From contig NZ_KE384342.1 in assembly GCF_000425265.1 (NCBI RefSeq), positions 124,001-188,000 of the forward strand: 64,000 bases of DNA. The letters run 5' to 3'. The notes under the pieces were generated by a model that saw only the letters and a program-made list of their open reading frames with translations, was not told where the DNA came from and ran no database searches. Below are positions 36,916 through 46,146 of the stretch, one piece after another. Made by a program: the position numbers and the translations under genes. The DNA comes from Maridesulfovibrio zosterae DSM 11974 (lineage in GTDB: Bacteria; Desulfobacterota; Desulfovibrionia; Desulfovibrionales; Desulfovibrionaceae). Numbering within the stretch: position 1 is the stretch's first letter; each line of letters starts with the position of its first letter.

Positions 36916-37540
36916 CTGATTTGTGATTGCTGTTTTCAGGTCTCTTTATAGGTTCCGGTGGAGGTAATTTGAAACTGAATAATAAATCTGAAATTTTATT
37001 AAAATCTGATACTTCTTCTTTTTGTTCATCACTTAAATTAAAAAAATCCCATTGCTCACAAAGTTCTTGAGGCTCACGGGCACGGTTTTGGACTTTAATT
37101 ACTATCACACTGCGGTTTCCTGATCTAATGGATGTGGTGCGTACCAAGTGGCAGTCAACATGCGCTGTAAAGCATTCTACATCTTTTGAAGAGCTCAGAC
37201 AGTTCCCTGTTGATACTGTGGACCATTCTCCTATTTCCGGAATGTTGATGCTGGCTTTACGATTAAGTAATACTTGAATTTTGGCAGTACTGTTGCCGTT
37301 CTCGAAAAGGTACGTCTGTTGAGTTATAGAAAGAAAGTTCCGTTCACTACTGCCTTCATGATGTAACGCCGGAGATACAGTAAGAACTTTATCGGTAGTA
37401 ATATATTTTGAATTAAAAGGAACAATAAAGGGTTGCCCCGGTTTTGTAGAACCGGAACAACCCATTGTAATCAGTGGCAGCACACAAATAATTGTGAAAA
37501 AAAACAGTCTGTAATTAACTGACCTGCTGAATATTTTCAT
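36896..37540 (-). CDS. lipoprotein of unknown function
   Basis: A 214-residue protein with a lipoprotein signal: hydrophobic LFFFTIICVLPLITMGC, with Cys at the lipobox. The mature part shows no family I recognise; it has three further Cys (NCLSS, VECF, VDCH) and a Pro/Lys-rich tail. It follows the sigma54 activator gene by 3 bases on the same strand, so they are probably co-transcribed. Location should be the inner face of the outer membrane or the periplasmic side of the inner membrane. Confidence 0.75.
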   Translation of the reverse strand: MKIFSRSVNYRLFFFTIICVLPLITMGCSGSTKPGQPFIVPFNSKYITTDKVLTVSPALHHEGSSERNFLSITQQTYLFENGNSTAKIQVLLNRKASINIPEIGEWSTVSTGNCLSSSKDVECFTAHVDCHLVRTTSIRSGNRSVIVIKVQNRAREPQELCEQWDFFNLSDEQKEEVSDFNKISDLLFSFKLPPPEPIKRPENSNHKSEKKPSS

Positions 37541-37543
37541 AAA

Positions 37544-39124
37544 CTATTTTTTCTTTTTTGTGCCTGCATATTTTTTTACATCAATATTATATTTTTTAAC
37601 TTTATAGTTAACAATTCTGTAGCTGACTCTCAGATCCCGTGCAGCTTGAAGCATGTTGCCTCTTGCTTTTTTTAGGGAGTCAACAAGAAGTTCCTGCTCA
37701 AATTTGGCAACAGCTTCACCAAATGAAAGAGAATTATCAGTTGCTGTTGATTCAGCTGTCTGCAAGGTCGGAGGCAGATGATATGTCCTGATTACTTCTT
37801 CCTCACAAATGAGAACCGCACGTTCAATGCAGTTTTTCAGCTCACGAACGTTTCCAGGCCAGTGGTACTGAGTGAAAAGATCAATAGCAGGACTGGAAAT
37901 TCTTTTTATCTTTTTATCGTATTCTTCGGAAAAACTATCAAGAAACTGTTCAGCCAATGGAAGGATATCTTCACGACGCTCACGAAGAGGTGGAATGAAA
38001 ATAGGAAAAACATTAATACGGTAGAAAAGGTCTTCTCTGAATTTACCTTCACGTAGAAGGGCTTCAAGAGGCTGGTGAGTTGCACATATCAGGCGCACAT
38101 CAACCGTGATCGGTTGCTCTGAACCAACGCGCTGAATTTCTTTTTCCTGAATGGCTCGCAAAACTTTAGCCTGTGCATCCATAGATAGTTCACCAATTTC
38201 GTCAAGGAACAGGGTTCCATTATTGGCGACTTCAAAAAGACCGCGCTTGTTCTGGTATGCTCCTGTGAATGCTCCCTTTTGATGCCCGAAAAGCTCACTC
38301 TCAACCAATTCAGCTGGCAATGCTGCGCAGTTAAGTTTTACGAGGGGCTTATCGCGTCGAGGACTGCAAGCATGGATAGCTTCTGCAAGCAGTTCCTTTC
38401 CGGTTCCTGATTCTCCTCTAAGCAAAGCAGTTGCACGGCTTGGTCCAACTTGGCGGGCCTGACGCAGAACTTGCCTCATGCTTTTGGATGTAGCAATGAA
38501 ATCAGATGGCGGTGGAACGTCAACAGCACCGGGCATCATGCCTTGCGACAGCATCTGAGCCTGCATGGACATTTCTTCCTGCAAGCGGGAAACCTGATTG
38601 GAAATGAGAGCAGCAACTACTTCGAGAAACTGCTTATGCTCCAAGAGATTGTCCATCGGCAGCACCGGTGAATCTACACTGAGAGTTCCCAGTACTTCCT
38701 GATTTCCGTCAGAGTCTGTAGTCTTAATCGGAACACATATATACGCGAGGGTTTTTAATTCCTCTTCTGATCTGCTGAAAGCTTTGTTAATCAGTTCTGT
38801 ATCATCAGACATTCTGGGAATTACGACGGATTCACCTGTTTCATATACCCTGCCGATAACACCTTTTCCAGGGGAGTAGGTAACTGTATAGTCTTTGGCA
38901 GGACTGTGGGTGATGGAAAGTTTAAGTCTTTCCGATTCCGTATTCATAATGGCCAGAAATGCACGCTGGAAGTGGAGATCTTTGGACAGAACTTCTAGAA
39001 TAGCATTGAGGCTGGGTTCCAAATCATGATGGGGAGCTACTGAGTTGAGAATCTCATTTAATGTTGAGAGATATATATTATTCACTCGTTCCGTCAGTCC
39101 GTTAATACTCATTGTTTTACTCAT
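37544..39124 (-). CDS. sigma54-dependent activator, NifA-type (GAF-AAA-HTH)
   Basis: A 526-residue enhancer-binding protein. A GAF sensor (about 25-185) is followed by the AAA+ domain with Walker A GESGTGKE (237-244) and the sigma54-contact loop GAFTGA (284-289), [10 protein letters not shown] as Walker B, and a C-terminal Fis-type helix-turn-helix (about 485-515, [18 protein letters not shown]). So it should drive open-complex formation at -24/-12 promoters in response to a ligand or redox signal at GAF. It lies downstream of iorAB on the same strand, beyond a hairpin. I found no obvious -24/-12 site before iorA or kor. Confidence 0.92.
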   Translation of the reverse strand: MSKTMSINGLTERVNNIYLSTLNEILNSVAPHHDLEPSLNAILEVLSKDLHFQRAFLAIMNTESERLKLSITHSPAKDYTVTYSPGKGVIGRVYETGESVVIPRMSDDTELINKAFSRSEEELKTLAYICVPIKTTDSDGNQEVLGTLSVDSPVLPMDNLLEHKQFLEVVAALISNQVSRLQEEMSMQAQMLSQGMMPGAVDVPPPSDFIATSKSMRQVLRQARQVGPSRATALLRGESGTGKELLAEAIHACSPRRDKPLVKLNCAALPAELVESELFGHQKGAFTGAYQNKRGLFEVANNGTLFLDEIGELSMDAQAKVLRAIQEKEIQRVGSEQPITVDVRLICATHQPLEALLREGKFREDLFYRINVFPIFIPPLRERREDILPLAEQFLDSFSEEYDKKIKRISSPAIDLFTQYHWPGNVRELKNCIERAVLICEEEVIRTYHLPPTLQTAESTATDNSLSFGEAVAKFEQELLVDSLKKARGNMLQAARDLRVSYRIVNYKVKKYNIDVKKYAGTKKKK

Positions 39125-39260
39125 GCCGTCCAGGCTGTTTTTAGTTTTCAGCTTTTTCGAGCAGACAAAAACTGAGTCTGCTTCGTGGTTTCGGCCTAAA
39201 ATTGGGGGTGACTAATTGAAGATTTTTCTTGGCCTATTGTAGCATAATGATCAAAATTGT

Positions 39261-39288
39261 CGACAGCCACATCTATTTGTGGCTGTCG
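39261..39288 (-). terminator. hairpin downstream of iorB
   Basis: CGACAGCCACA (39261-39271) is complementary to TGTGGCTGTCG (39278-39288), an 11-bp perfect stem 12 bases after the iorB stop codon. The sequence beyond it on the minus strand is only moderately U-rich. Confidence 0.7.
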
Positions 39289-39300
39289 GCAATTATTTAC

Positions 39301-39888
39301 TTACGATATTGCCTTAACTCCGAGTTCAAGAGCTTTGAGGTTAATATCCGCAATTTTAGGTTTCATGACTGATTTAATTGTTTCAGCCAGTTCTTCCGGT
39401 TTAAGCGGAATACAACCTGTAGCGCAAAGAGCTCCAAGAAGGGCTATATTTCCACTTTGTGGAGCCCCTGCTTCTATACCAAGTGCCTGACAAGGCAGGT
39501 AATAAGCTTTGCCCGCACATGCTTCAACTTTCTCCTTGATTGTTTCAAAGGGAATGTTTTCCGTTTTTCCGGTGCAAACGCTGAGGGGAGGAATATATTC
39601 AGTGCTGGAAAGTACTGTTCCACCAGGTTTAAGGTATGGCAGGGCGCGCAGAGTTTCTAAAGGCTCAAACCCAAGAATAATATCAGCTTCGCCATAGCCT
39701 ATTTTAGGAGAGGCCATGCCTATGAGCAGTGCTGATTCTACAACACCGCCACGCTGTGCCATGCCGTGAATTTCTCCTGCAGTAACGTTAATTCCACAGT
39801 CAAGAATGGCCTGTGCAAGGAGGTTGGTGGCAGTCAGAGTTCCCTGTCCGCCAACACCGGTCATGAATATACGCAATCTGGTACTCAT
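39301..39888 (-). CDS. iorB: indolepyruvate:ferredoxin oxidoreductase beta subunit
   Basis: A 195-residue subunit of the gamma/beta 2-oxoacid oxidoreductase fold. MTGVGGQGTLTATNLLAQA starts the domain, and EIHGMAQRGGVVES is typical of IorB. It is coupled to iorA by a TAATG overlap. The complex oxidises aryl pyruvates (indolepyruvate, phenylpyruvate, hydroxyphenylpyruvate) to aryl acetyl-CoA with ferredoxin, in aromatic amino acid breakdown. Confidence 0.92.
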   Translation of the reverse strand: MSTRLRIFMTGVGGQGTLTATNLLAQAILDCGINVTAGEIHGMAQRGGVVESALLIGMASPKIGYGEADIILGFEPLETLRALPYLKPGGTVLSSTEYIPPLSVCTGKTENIPFETIKEKVEACAGKAYYLPCQALGIEAGAPQSGNIALLGALCATGCIPLKPEELAETIKSVMKPKIADINLKALELGVKAIS

Positions 39889-41732
39889 TAGCTGCTCCTT
39901 TTCCGGGCTTTAATATCTTTAGTCAGTTGCAGACAGAGCATACAGCCGGAACAAAGAATTTCATTGATTTCTACTCCGTTAGCAGTTTTTTCAAATGCAG
40001 GACAGGCCAGTTCTTCCATAACGCGAAGAACTTCATCTGTCTGATTTTCAACATATGCTGCACGGGCAGGCTTTTTGCGAAGAGTACGTCTGGCAAAGAG
40101 CGGGCATGGATCTTTAGCAATAAGCACTCTTACGCCCTTGATTGCCTTTAGCTCTTCTAAAGCCTTCATAGTAGATTTCTGATTGAGTGGGCTGACGGTA
40201 CGAACTTCGTTTACACCGCAGCCTTTAACAATAGCTTCAATGCTGATTTGCATCGGGTTGGAACCAAGTGTTGTGGTTTCAACTCCTGGATTCGGTTGAT
40301 GGCCTGTCATTGCAGTCGTGGAGTTATCAAGAATAACCAGCAAAATATCATGCTGATTAAAAACTGCATTTACCAGTCCGGTTATTCCGGAATGGAAGAA
40401 AGTTGAGTCCCCGATGAATCCAATTACTGTTTGACCGGCAGCTTTGGAAGCTCCTGAACCTGCAGAGATAGAAGATCCCATACATAGTAGAAAGTCTGCA
40501 GCATTAAGCGGGGGAAGAATTCCAAGTGTGTAACATCCGATATCAGATGAACAGATTGCATCAGGTCCGAATACCTTTTTAACTGCGTAATATGCTGCTC
40601 GATGGGTACATCCTGCGCAAAGGTTCGGAGGTCTCATGGGCAGTCCCTCTTCTGCTTCGCAGCAATCAACTTTTACTGCTTCCATGCCGAGTATTTCACG
40701 AATGGCAGCAGTTACGTTGAGAGTTGAATATTCGCCGTTTAGAGGTAGATTAGGGTTTTCCTTGCCAATTACTTCAACAGCAATTTTATTTTTCTGTGCC
40801 TGAATTCTGATTTCATTTTCAATGAAAGGTTCAAGCTCTTCAAGAATTAAAACTTTATCTACAGATGAGATAAAATCGGTTATCATTCTTGTAGGCATCG
40901 GATAGGTGAAACCAAGCTCAAGTATTTTAAATTTGTCACCAAGTCCTGTATCAGCAAGAGCATCTTTGAGATATGCTCTGCATATTCCGGATGCAATTAT
41001 GCCAATTTTACCATTGCCTGAAATTGTGTTGTATGCAGAATTTTCTGCCATTTCACGCAGCTTTTCAAGCTTAGCAAGAAGGTCTACATGCATAGTCCTG
41101 GCAAAGGCCGGGATGGGGACATATTGAGCCGGATTCTTCTGGAACCCTTTGGCCGGAGCAAGCTTAGCAATCTCTCCGAACTCAACCGGACCTCGCAGGT
41201 GGTTAATTCTGGTTGTGGTCCTGAGCAGGAATGGAGCAGACATTTCGCGTGACATATTAAGGGCGTCGCGAGTCATGTCTTTTGCTTCCTGCGCCGTGGC
41301 TGGTTCCATGCAGGGCATACCGGCAAGGCGGGCGTAGTATCGGTTATCCTGCTCATTTTGACTGGAGTGACATCCTGGATCGTCTGCAGAAAGGAGTACC
41401 ATACCACCGGGAGTACCTACGTATGCCAGAGTCATGAGTGGGTCTGCAGCTACGTTTACACCAACGTGTTTCATCGTTGTCAGAGTCATGGCGCCTGATA
41501 TTGCAGCTCCGCCGCCGACTTCCAGGGCAACCTTTTCGTTAACAGAGTATTCAAAAGTGTAATCGCCTTCAGGAGAAAGGCGGAAAAATGTATCCGGTAC
41601 TTCGGAGGAAGGCGTGCCGGGGTAACAGGTAACAACCTGAATCCCTGCTTCAATTGCTCCTCTGACAATGGCTTCATTGCCGAGAAGCAGCTTTTTCATG
41701 CCTGATTTGTCAGCTAGAAGTGGGTGAGCCAT
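39888..41732 (-). CDS. iorA: indolepyruvate:ferredoxin oxidoreductase alpha subunit
   Basis: A 614-residue TPP-dependent subunit. LLLGNEAIVRGAIEAGIQVVTCYPGTPSSEV is the N-terminal domain; CAGCTHRAAYYAVKK and GDSTFFHSGITGLVNAVFNQHD the TPP domain. AAGGAG 7 bases before ATG 41732 sets the start; the frame runs six codons further upstream. The C-terminal ferredoxin-like domain is reduced. Only Cys577 (CPAF), 594, 597 and 600 (CSGCMLC) remain of the eight ligands in usual IorA, which is just enough for one [4Fe-4S] cluster. The protein is otherwise full length. Co-translated with iorB. Confidence 0.93.
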   Translation of the reverse strand: MAHPLLADKSGMKKLLLGNEAIVRGAIEAGIQVVTCYPGTPSSEVPDTFFRLSPEGDYTFEYSVNEKVALEVGGGAAISGAMTLTTMKHVGVNVAADPLMTLAYVGTPGGMVLLSADDPGCHSSQNEQDNRYYARLAGMPCMEPATAQEAKDMTRDALNMSREMSAPFLLRTTTRINHLRGPVEFGEIAKLAPAKGFQKNPAQYVPIPAFARTMHVDLLAKLEKLREMAENSAYNTISGNGKIGIIASGICRAYLKDALADTGLGDKFKILELGFTYPMPTRMITDFISSVDKVLILEELEPFIENEIRIQAQKNKIAVEVIGKENPNLPLNGEYSTLNVTAAIREILGMEAVKVDCCEAEEGLPMRPPNLCAGCTHRAAYYAVKKVFGPDAICSSDIGCYTLGILPPLNAADFLLCMGSSISAGSGASKAAGQTVIGFIGDSTFFHSGITGLVNAVFNQHDILLVILDNSTTAMTGHQPNPGVETTTLGSNPMQISIEAIVKGCGVNEVRTVSPLNQKSTMKALEELKAIKGVRVLIAKDPCPLFARRTLRKKPARAAYVENQTDEVLRVMEELACPAFEKTANGVEINEILCSGCMLCLQLTKDIKARKRSS

Positions 41733-41788
41733 GAAAATGCTCCTTTTCATTAGGTTGGCAGTAAGTTCAAAAACGCCTGTTTATTTAA

Positions 41789-41828
41789 GGGAAGAGGTTT
41801 CTATTGTAATCCCTCTTCCCCGTTTTTT
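41789..41828. terminator. hairpin between the TPR gene and iorA
   Basis: GGGAAGAG (41789-41796) pairs with CTCTTCCC (41813-41820); a run of T follows on the plus strand, while the minus-strand side has TTAAATAAA. It most likely ends the minus-strand TPR gene before iorA. Confidence 0.55.
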
Positions 41829-41880
41829 TATGTCTACGTTTTTGATTCGTCTGTGATTCTAGGTAAGCTAGGTTTTAATA

Positions 41881-42534
41881 TTATAGTTTTGCTTTGAGTT
41901 CTTTGATTTTACTTTCAAAGTACATTCTTTCATTAGGATTACTGGTCATAAGAGCCTGATAAGCCTGTATGGCCATCTGTGTGTTCCCGGATTTTTCAGC
42001 AGCTTCAGCAAGCATTCTATTAATAGAAGCAGCATATGCGGGACCGGCACTGTTTATAAGGTTCTGCAGGATTTTAGCAGCTTCAGCAGGCTTACCAGCA
42101 AGCATTTTACATTTGGCTTTGCCCATTTCAGCAACAGGAGTCATTTCTGCATTTTCTGTTGCGATGTCTGCCCATACAGATTCCGCTTTGCCATATTCAG
42201 CAGAATCCATCCATGCTTTAGCTAAAGCAAGCTGGACTGCTGGCTTCATATCAGCAGGGACAGTTTTTGCGAACGTTGAAAGAGCATCAGCCTGTTTGGC
42301 TCCACTGTATTTGATAAGAATAGCACCCAGCTCACTCTGAGCTTTGAGCTGTTTTTGCTGATTCATATACTTCATACCTGAAAAGCCGGCAGCAATTAAA
42401 ATAATTACCACAATTCCAGCCGTAATAATCTTGCCGTTTTCAAGCAGATAATCGAGAAGAGGGTGGATGCTGTCGGGGGTAGATTCGTGAACCTGATTGA
42501 GAATGTCCTGAGTCGTATCTTTGTTTTCTTCCAT
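41881..42534 (-). CDS. membrane-anchored TPR protein, YfgM-like
   Basis: A 217-residue protein with a short cytosolic N-terminus, one membrane helix (about 35-53, IITAGIVVIILIAAGFSGM) and a periplasmic helical repeat region (LAKAWMDSAEYGKAESVW, then AEAAEKSGNTQMAIQAYQALM). The layout fits YfgM/YfgM-like ancillary proteins that work with SecYEG and periplasmic chaperones, but repeats alone are weak evidence. It is transcribed divergently from proA with a long inverted repeat between them. Confidence 0.7.
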   Translation of the reverse strand: MEENKDTTQDILNQVHESTPDSIHPLLDYLLENGKIITAGIVVIILIAAGFSGMKYMNQQKQLKAQSELGAILIKYSGAKQADALSTFAKTVPADMKPAVQLALAKAWMDSAEYGKAESVWADIATENAEMTPVAEMGKAKCKMLAGKPAEAAKILQNLINSAGPAYAASINRMLAEAAEKSGNTQMAIQAYQALMTSNPNERMYFESKIKELKAKL

Positions 42535-42659
42535 TTAAAGGAATGCCTCCGTGATATTGATGCGTATTTAGTACAAAGTTGAAGTGCGCTTTATAAAGCA
42601 GTCTGACAAAAAGGTCAAAACTGAAAAATTAAAATAACTTGTTGTAAAAATAGGATAAA

Positions 42660-42718
42660 TTGTAAAGTGTGTGAAAAAGATTACAAAAAAAGAAAAAAAT
42701 TTTTCACATATTTTACAA
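42660..42718. repeat. 19-bp AT-rich inverted repeat in the TPR-proA divergent region
   Basis: TTGTAAAGTGTGTGAAAAA (42660-42678) pairs with TTTTTCACATATTTTACAA (42700-42718) over 19 bp, two of them G-U in RNA. A nearby TTGTTGTAAAA (about 42639) can compete for the right arm. Within it, TGTGA-AAAAGA-TTACA (42670-42685) resembles a CRP/FNR-type site (TGTGA-N6-TCACA). The rest of 42535-42849 holds no gene. Confidence 0.5.
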
Positions 42719-42849
42719 CAAAACCACCACTTGCCGAGATACATTGGTAAATGGTAGTTGACTTTTTTGCAATATCCTTAGTAGCCAATTTGAATGAAAC
42801 AATGGAAAAATTGAAATTTAGTTAATATAAATATGATTTGAGGTGGAAA

Positions 42850-44109
42850 ATGAGTCTTTCAGAAGCAATGAAAAATGTAGCGGTTAAGGCTAAAGACGCG
42901 GCACGCAAAGTTTCCTGTGCAGATGGAACAGCACGTAATAATGCAATCGTTGCACTTGCATCTCTGCTTGAACAGGAAAAAGAGTTTATTTTTGCGGAAA
43001 ATCGTAAGGATCTTGACGCAGCCAAAGAGCGAGGCCTTGATCAGGCCCGTTTGCAGAGATTGGAGATTACTCCGGAAGTACTTGAATATATGATTCAAGG
43101 CTGTAAAGAAGTAGCTGGGCAGTCTGACCCTGTCGGTGAGATTGAGAAGATGGAAAGACGGCCCAACGGTATAATGGTTGGAAAGATGAGAATTCCTCTT
43201 GGCGTCGTAATGATGATTTTTGAATCACGGCCCAACGTGACCGTTGATGCAGCCGTTCTTTGTTTGAAAGCCGGTAATTCGGTTATTCTCAGGGGAGGAT
43301 CTGAAGCGATTTATTCTAATATTGCTTTAGCTTCACTGCTTAAAAAGGCTCTCGAAAAAGCCGATTTGCCAGGAGAAGCTGTTCAGGTTGTTGAAGTAAC
43401 TGACCGCGAGGCTGTGTCTGAGCTGTTAAAGCTTGATGAATATATTGACGTAGTAATTCCGCGCGGCGGAGAAGGGCTCATTCGTGCTGTTGTACAGCAG
43501 GCCACCATGCCTGTTTTGAAGCATTACAAAGGTGTCTGCCATATTTATGTCGATGAATTTGCTGAGATTCCCGAATCTGTAAATATTATCAAAAATGCTA
43601 AGACCCAGAAACCTGCAGCTTGTAACTCAGTCGAATGTGTGCTGGTTCATGAAGATATTGCTAAAGATTTTCTACCTGCACTCGGGACGATTTTAACTGC
43701 ATGTGGTGTGACTATGAAGGGATGCCCACGGGCAATGCCTTTGCTTGGTCCTAAAGCTGTTGCTGCTGAATTTGATGATTGGGGACAGGAATATCTTGAT
43801 CTTATTTTAGCAGTTAAAGTTGTCAGCGGTCAGGATGAAGCTCAGGATCATATTGCGCGGTACGGTTCCAATCACAGTGAAATTATCCTTACTCGTGATC
43901 ATGCAAGAGCCATGAGGTTTATCCGTGAAGTAGACGCTTCCATGGTAGGTGTGAATGCGTCTACCCGTTTTAATGATGGTGGCCAATTAGGGCTAGGTGC
44001 AGAAATAGGTATTTCTACTTCCAAGCTCCATTCTTATGGCCCTATGGGTGCTACTGAGTTGACCAGTACCAAATTTGTTTTATTAGGTGACTGGCAGGTT
44101 CGTAATTAG
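42850..44109 (+). CDS. proA: glutamate-5-semialdehyde dehydrogenase
   Basis: A 419-residue aldehyde dehydrogenase-family enzyme that reduces glutamyl 5-phosphate with NADPH in proline synthesis. Catalytic Cys258 sits in QKPAACNSVEC; GVVMMIFESRPNVTVDAA and VILRGGSEAI are the cofactor-binding segments typical of ProA. ATG 42850 follows GAGGTGG; an in-frame TTG at 42838 is less likely. proB is not adjacent. A hairpin separates it from nadD. Confidence 0.96.
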   Translation: MSLSEAMKNVAVKAKDAARKVSCADGTARNNAIVALASLLEQEKEFIFAENRKDLDAAKERGLDQARLQRLEITPEVLEYMIQGCKEVAGQSDPVGEIEKMERRPNGIMVGKMRIPLGVVMMIFESRPNVTVDAAVLCLKAGNSVILRGGSEAIYSNIALASLLKKALEKADLPGEAVQVVEVTDREAVSELLKLDEYIDVVIPRGGEGLIRAVVQQATMPVLKHYKGVCHIYVDEFAEIPESVNIIKNAKTQKPAACNSVECVLVHEDIAKDFLPALGTILTACGVTMKGCPRAMPLLGPKAVAAEFDDWGQEYLDLILAVKVVSGQDEAQDHIARYGSNHSEIILTRDHARAMRFIREVDASMVGVNASTRFNDGGQLGLGAEIGISTSKLHSYGPMGATELTSTKFVLLGDWQVRN

Positions 44110-44146
44110 TTTTCGTCACTTTATTAAATTATTTTGTTTTTGTGGA

Positions 44147-44181
44147 GGCCCGAGTATCTTTATTACAAAGAAGCTCGGGCC
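44147..44181 (+). terminator. hairpin between proA and nadD
   Basis: GGCCCGAG (44147-44154) pairs with CTCGGGCC (44174-44181), with an inner TCTTT/AAAGA extension. Downstream is T-rich but not a clean run, so it may reduce rather than stop readthrough into nadD. Confidence 0.6.
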
Positions 44182-44228
44182 CTTGGCTAGCTTCTCTATT
44201 TTGTTTTCATCTGGTATATAGGCTTCTT

Positions 44229-44879
44229 ATGAAAATAGGTTTGTTCGGCGGTAGTTTTAATCCTGTTCACTCCACACATATTGATGTGGCCAACTCCGTC
44301 ATGCAGCGTTTGGGGCTTGATAAAGTATTGCTTGTTCCGGCTGGCAATCCCTATCATAAAGAGCAGGAGGATATGCTTCCTGAAGATCTGCGTTTTGAAC
44401 TTGTTAAAGCTGCTGTGGAAGGTGAGTCTGGACTTGAAGTCAGTGATATTGATATGGGCGCAAAAGGGCCTACCTACACAATAGATACCTTAAGGGAATC
44501 CGCCAGAAGATATCCTGATGACGAATTTTATTTTATAATGGGGCAGGATTCGTTTGAAACTCTTGCCACCTGGAAAGACTGGCAGATGATTCCTAAATTG
44601 ACAAATATCGTTGCTGTCAGCAGGTATGAAGCTGATTCTGGTGAAATGTCTCAGTTATTGAAAAGTCTTTTTTCTGACCTGATGCAGACTGGAAAAGATG
44701 TCTGGAGAGTAGAGGGTGGAAAGTCTATCTATATAATAGGTGATTTAGATTTTGTAATAAGCTCTACTTTGGTGCGTGAAGCATGGAAAAAAGGAAAAGA
44801 CATCTTGAATTACGTCCCCTTGGCTGTGGCAGATAGTGTCCTTAGAAATTCTAAGATTATTAAAGAGCATTGGGGATAA
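44229..44879 (+). CDS. nadD: nicotinate-nucleotide adenylyltransferase
   Basis: A 216-residue nucleotidyltransferase that makes deamido-NAD from nicotinate mononucleotide and ATP. GGSFNPVHSTH (7-17) is the nucleotide-binding motif, YFIMGQDSFETLATWKDW the middle signature and ISSTLVREAWKKGKDI the ISSTxIR motif. The frame is open 29 codons upstream, but that stretch is the hairpin region; start at 44229 gives the family length. It ends 3 bases from the convergent heptosyltransferase gene. Confidence 0.95.
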   Translation: MKIGLFGGSFNPVHSTHIDVANSVMQRLGLDKVLLVPAGNPYHKEQEDMLPEDLRFELVKAAVEGESGLEVSDIDMGAKGPTYTIDTLRESARRYPDDEFYFIMGQDSFETLATWKDWQMIPKLTNIVAVSRYEADSGEMSQLLKSLFSDLMQTGKDVWRVEGGKSIYIIGDLDFVISSTLVREAWKKGKDILNYVPLAVADSVLRNSKIIKEHWG

Positions 44880-44882
44880 AAT

Positions 44883-45896
44883 TTATTTCAGAGATATAAT
44901 CTTCTCAAGTATATCTTCCGGTTTAATTCTTTTCAAACATTTCCTGTCCTTTTTACAATTGCTTTTCCCGTGCAGTGAGCAGGGACGGCAATTCATATCC
45001 ATTTCAAGAACTTCGTCTTTCGGTCCTGCGGGGTAGAATCCCCAAACTTTTGCAGTAGGCCCGAACATGGAAATAACTGGAGTTCCTACTCCTGCTGCAA
45101 GGTGCATTGGTCCGGAATCACCAGTGACTAGCATTTTTGCTCGACTCAACAGTGCACATGTTTCACGAAGTTTTAATTGATTGGTGAAGTTATATTCCTT
45201 TTCTCGTGCTTCAAATATATTTTCATCTTTTCCAATTATAACCCATTGGATTTTTTTGTTGTCTAATAGGCTAGTCAATTTTTGCCAATATTCTCGTGGC
45301 CAAGCTTTATCGGGATGGGTTGCGTACGGGTGAATCGCTATAAAGTCATTTTCAAGATTATGTTCGGTGACAATCGTGTCAGAAAAGCTGATTTCTTTAT
45401 CTGTTAAATATATGCATGGCAGAAGTTTATTTGCAGCAGGGGGAATTTCTTCTAAAGCTGCAGCATAGCGTTCCGTTACCCGTTTGTTCTCAAGTGTTTT
45501 TTTAAGTTTGGCAGATCTTGTCAGATTAAACAGTCTGCGTTCCAGAGAAAATTTTTTGTATCTGGATACCTTGCCCTGCCAGCGTTTAGATAGAATCATC
45601 GAACGCAGAGTCGAGTGTAAATCGATTAGCTCACAGGCTTTGTATTCCTGCGCTATCTGGCCCGCCTTTTTAAACCATGCTAAATCGCTCAGATCTTCTT
45701 GTTCAAGCTTAATTATATTTTTAATATACGGATTGTTTTCTAGTATTGAGGCATTATGGCTTTTGGTAATAACTGTGAATGAGTATCCGTACTTTTCAGC
45801 CCAGTATTTGATTACTCCGGTTGTTAGCACAACATCACCAAGCGCGCTGAGTCTGAATATTACTTTATGTTTGTTCTGATTAGTCATGGCGGGCAT
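44883..45896 (-). CDS. glycosyltransferase family 9, heptosyltransferase-like
   Basis: A 337-residue GT-B enzyme. FRLSALGDVVLTTGVIKYW at the N-terminus and VTGDSGPMHLAAGVGTPVISMFGPT near the C-terminus are characteristic of ADP-heptose transferases of lipopolysaccharide core synthesis. MNCRPC-SLHGKSNCKKDRKC adds a Cys-rich tail common in the family. The nucleotide sugar and acceptor cannot be read. Two ATGs (45896 and 45887) are possible, neither with a good ribosome site. It faces nadD tail to tail without a visible terminator. Confidence 0.92.
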   Translation of the reverse strand: MPAMTNQNKHKVIFRLSALGDVVLTTGVIKYWAEKYGYSFTVITKSHNASILENNPYIKNIIKLEQEDLSDLAWFKKAGQIAQEYKACELIDLHSTLRSMILSKRWQGKVSRYKKFSLERRLFNLTRSAKLKKTLENKRVTERYAAALEEIPPAANKLLPCIYLTDKEISFSDTIVTEHNLENDFIAIHPYATHPDKAWPREYWQKLTSLLDNKKIQWVIIGKDENIFEAREKEYNFTNQLKLRETCALLSRAKMLVTGDSGPMHLAAGVGTPVISMFGPTAKVWGFYPAGPKDEVLEMDMNCRPCSLHGKSNCKKDRKCLKRIKPEDILEKIISLK

Positions 45897-46146
45897 ATTC
45901 TAATTAGAGATGCTGAAGAGTCAATGTATATTTTTAGGGCGCATATTGTTAATAGTGATAATTCTTTTCTGACTTCAAGACGTTTGAACTCTTGCATAAT
46001 TTCTATTTACATTTTATTTTGAACCAAACATGTATGGAATCGTGGTGCGACATCCTATTTCTATTGCGCCGCTACCTGCCTTCTGATATTGATGCTATTA
46101 TGATATTAGTGCCGCTGGCACTGCTTAAACCTTAACAAAGAAATTA

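Noticed and set aside
41733-41880. Search for a sigma54 (-24/-12) promoter before iorA as target of the neighbouring NifA-type activator
   Set aside because: No TGGCAC-N5-TTGC-like sequence was found here or before korD by eye.
44142-44228. A 29-codon extension of nadD
   Set aside because: The stretch is the hairpin between proA and nadD; the motif GGSFNPVH lies at its normal position only with the start at 44229.
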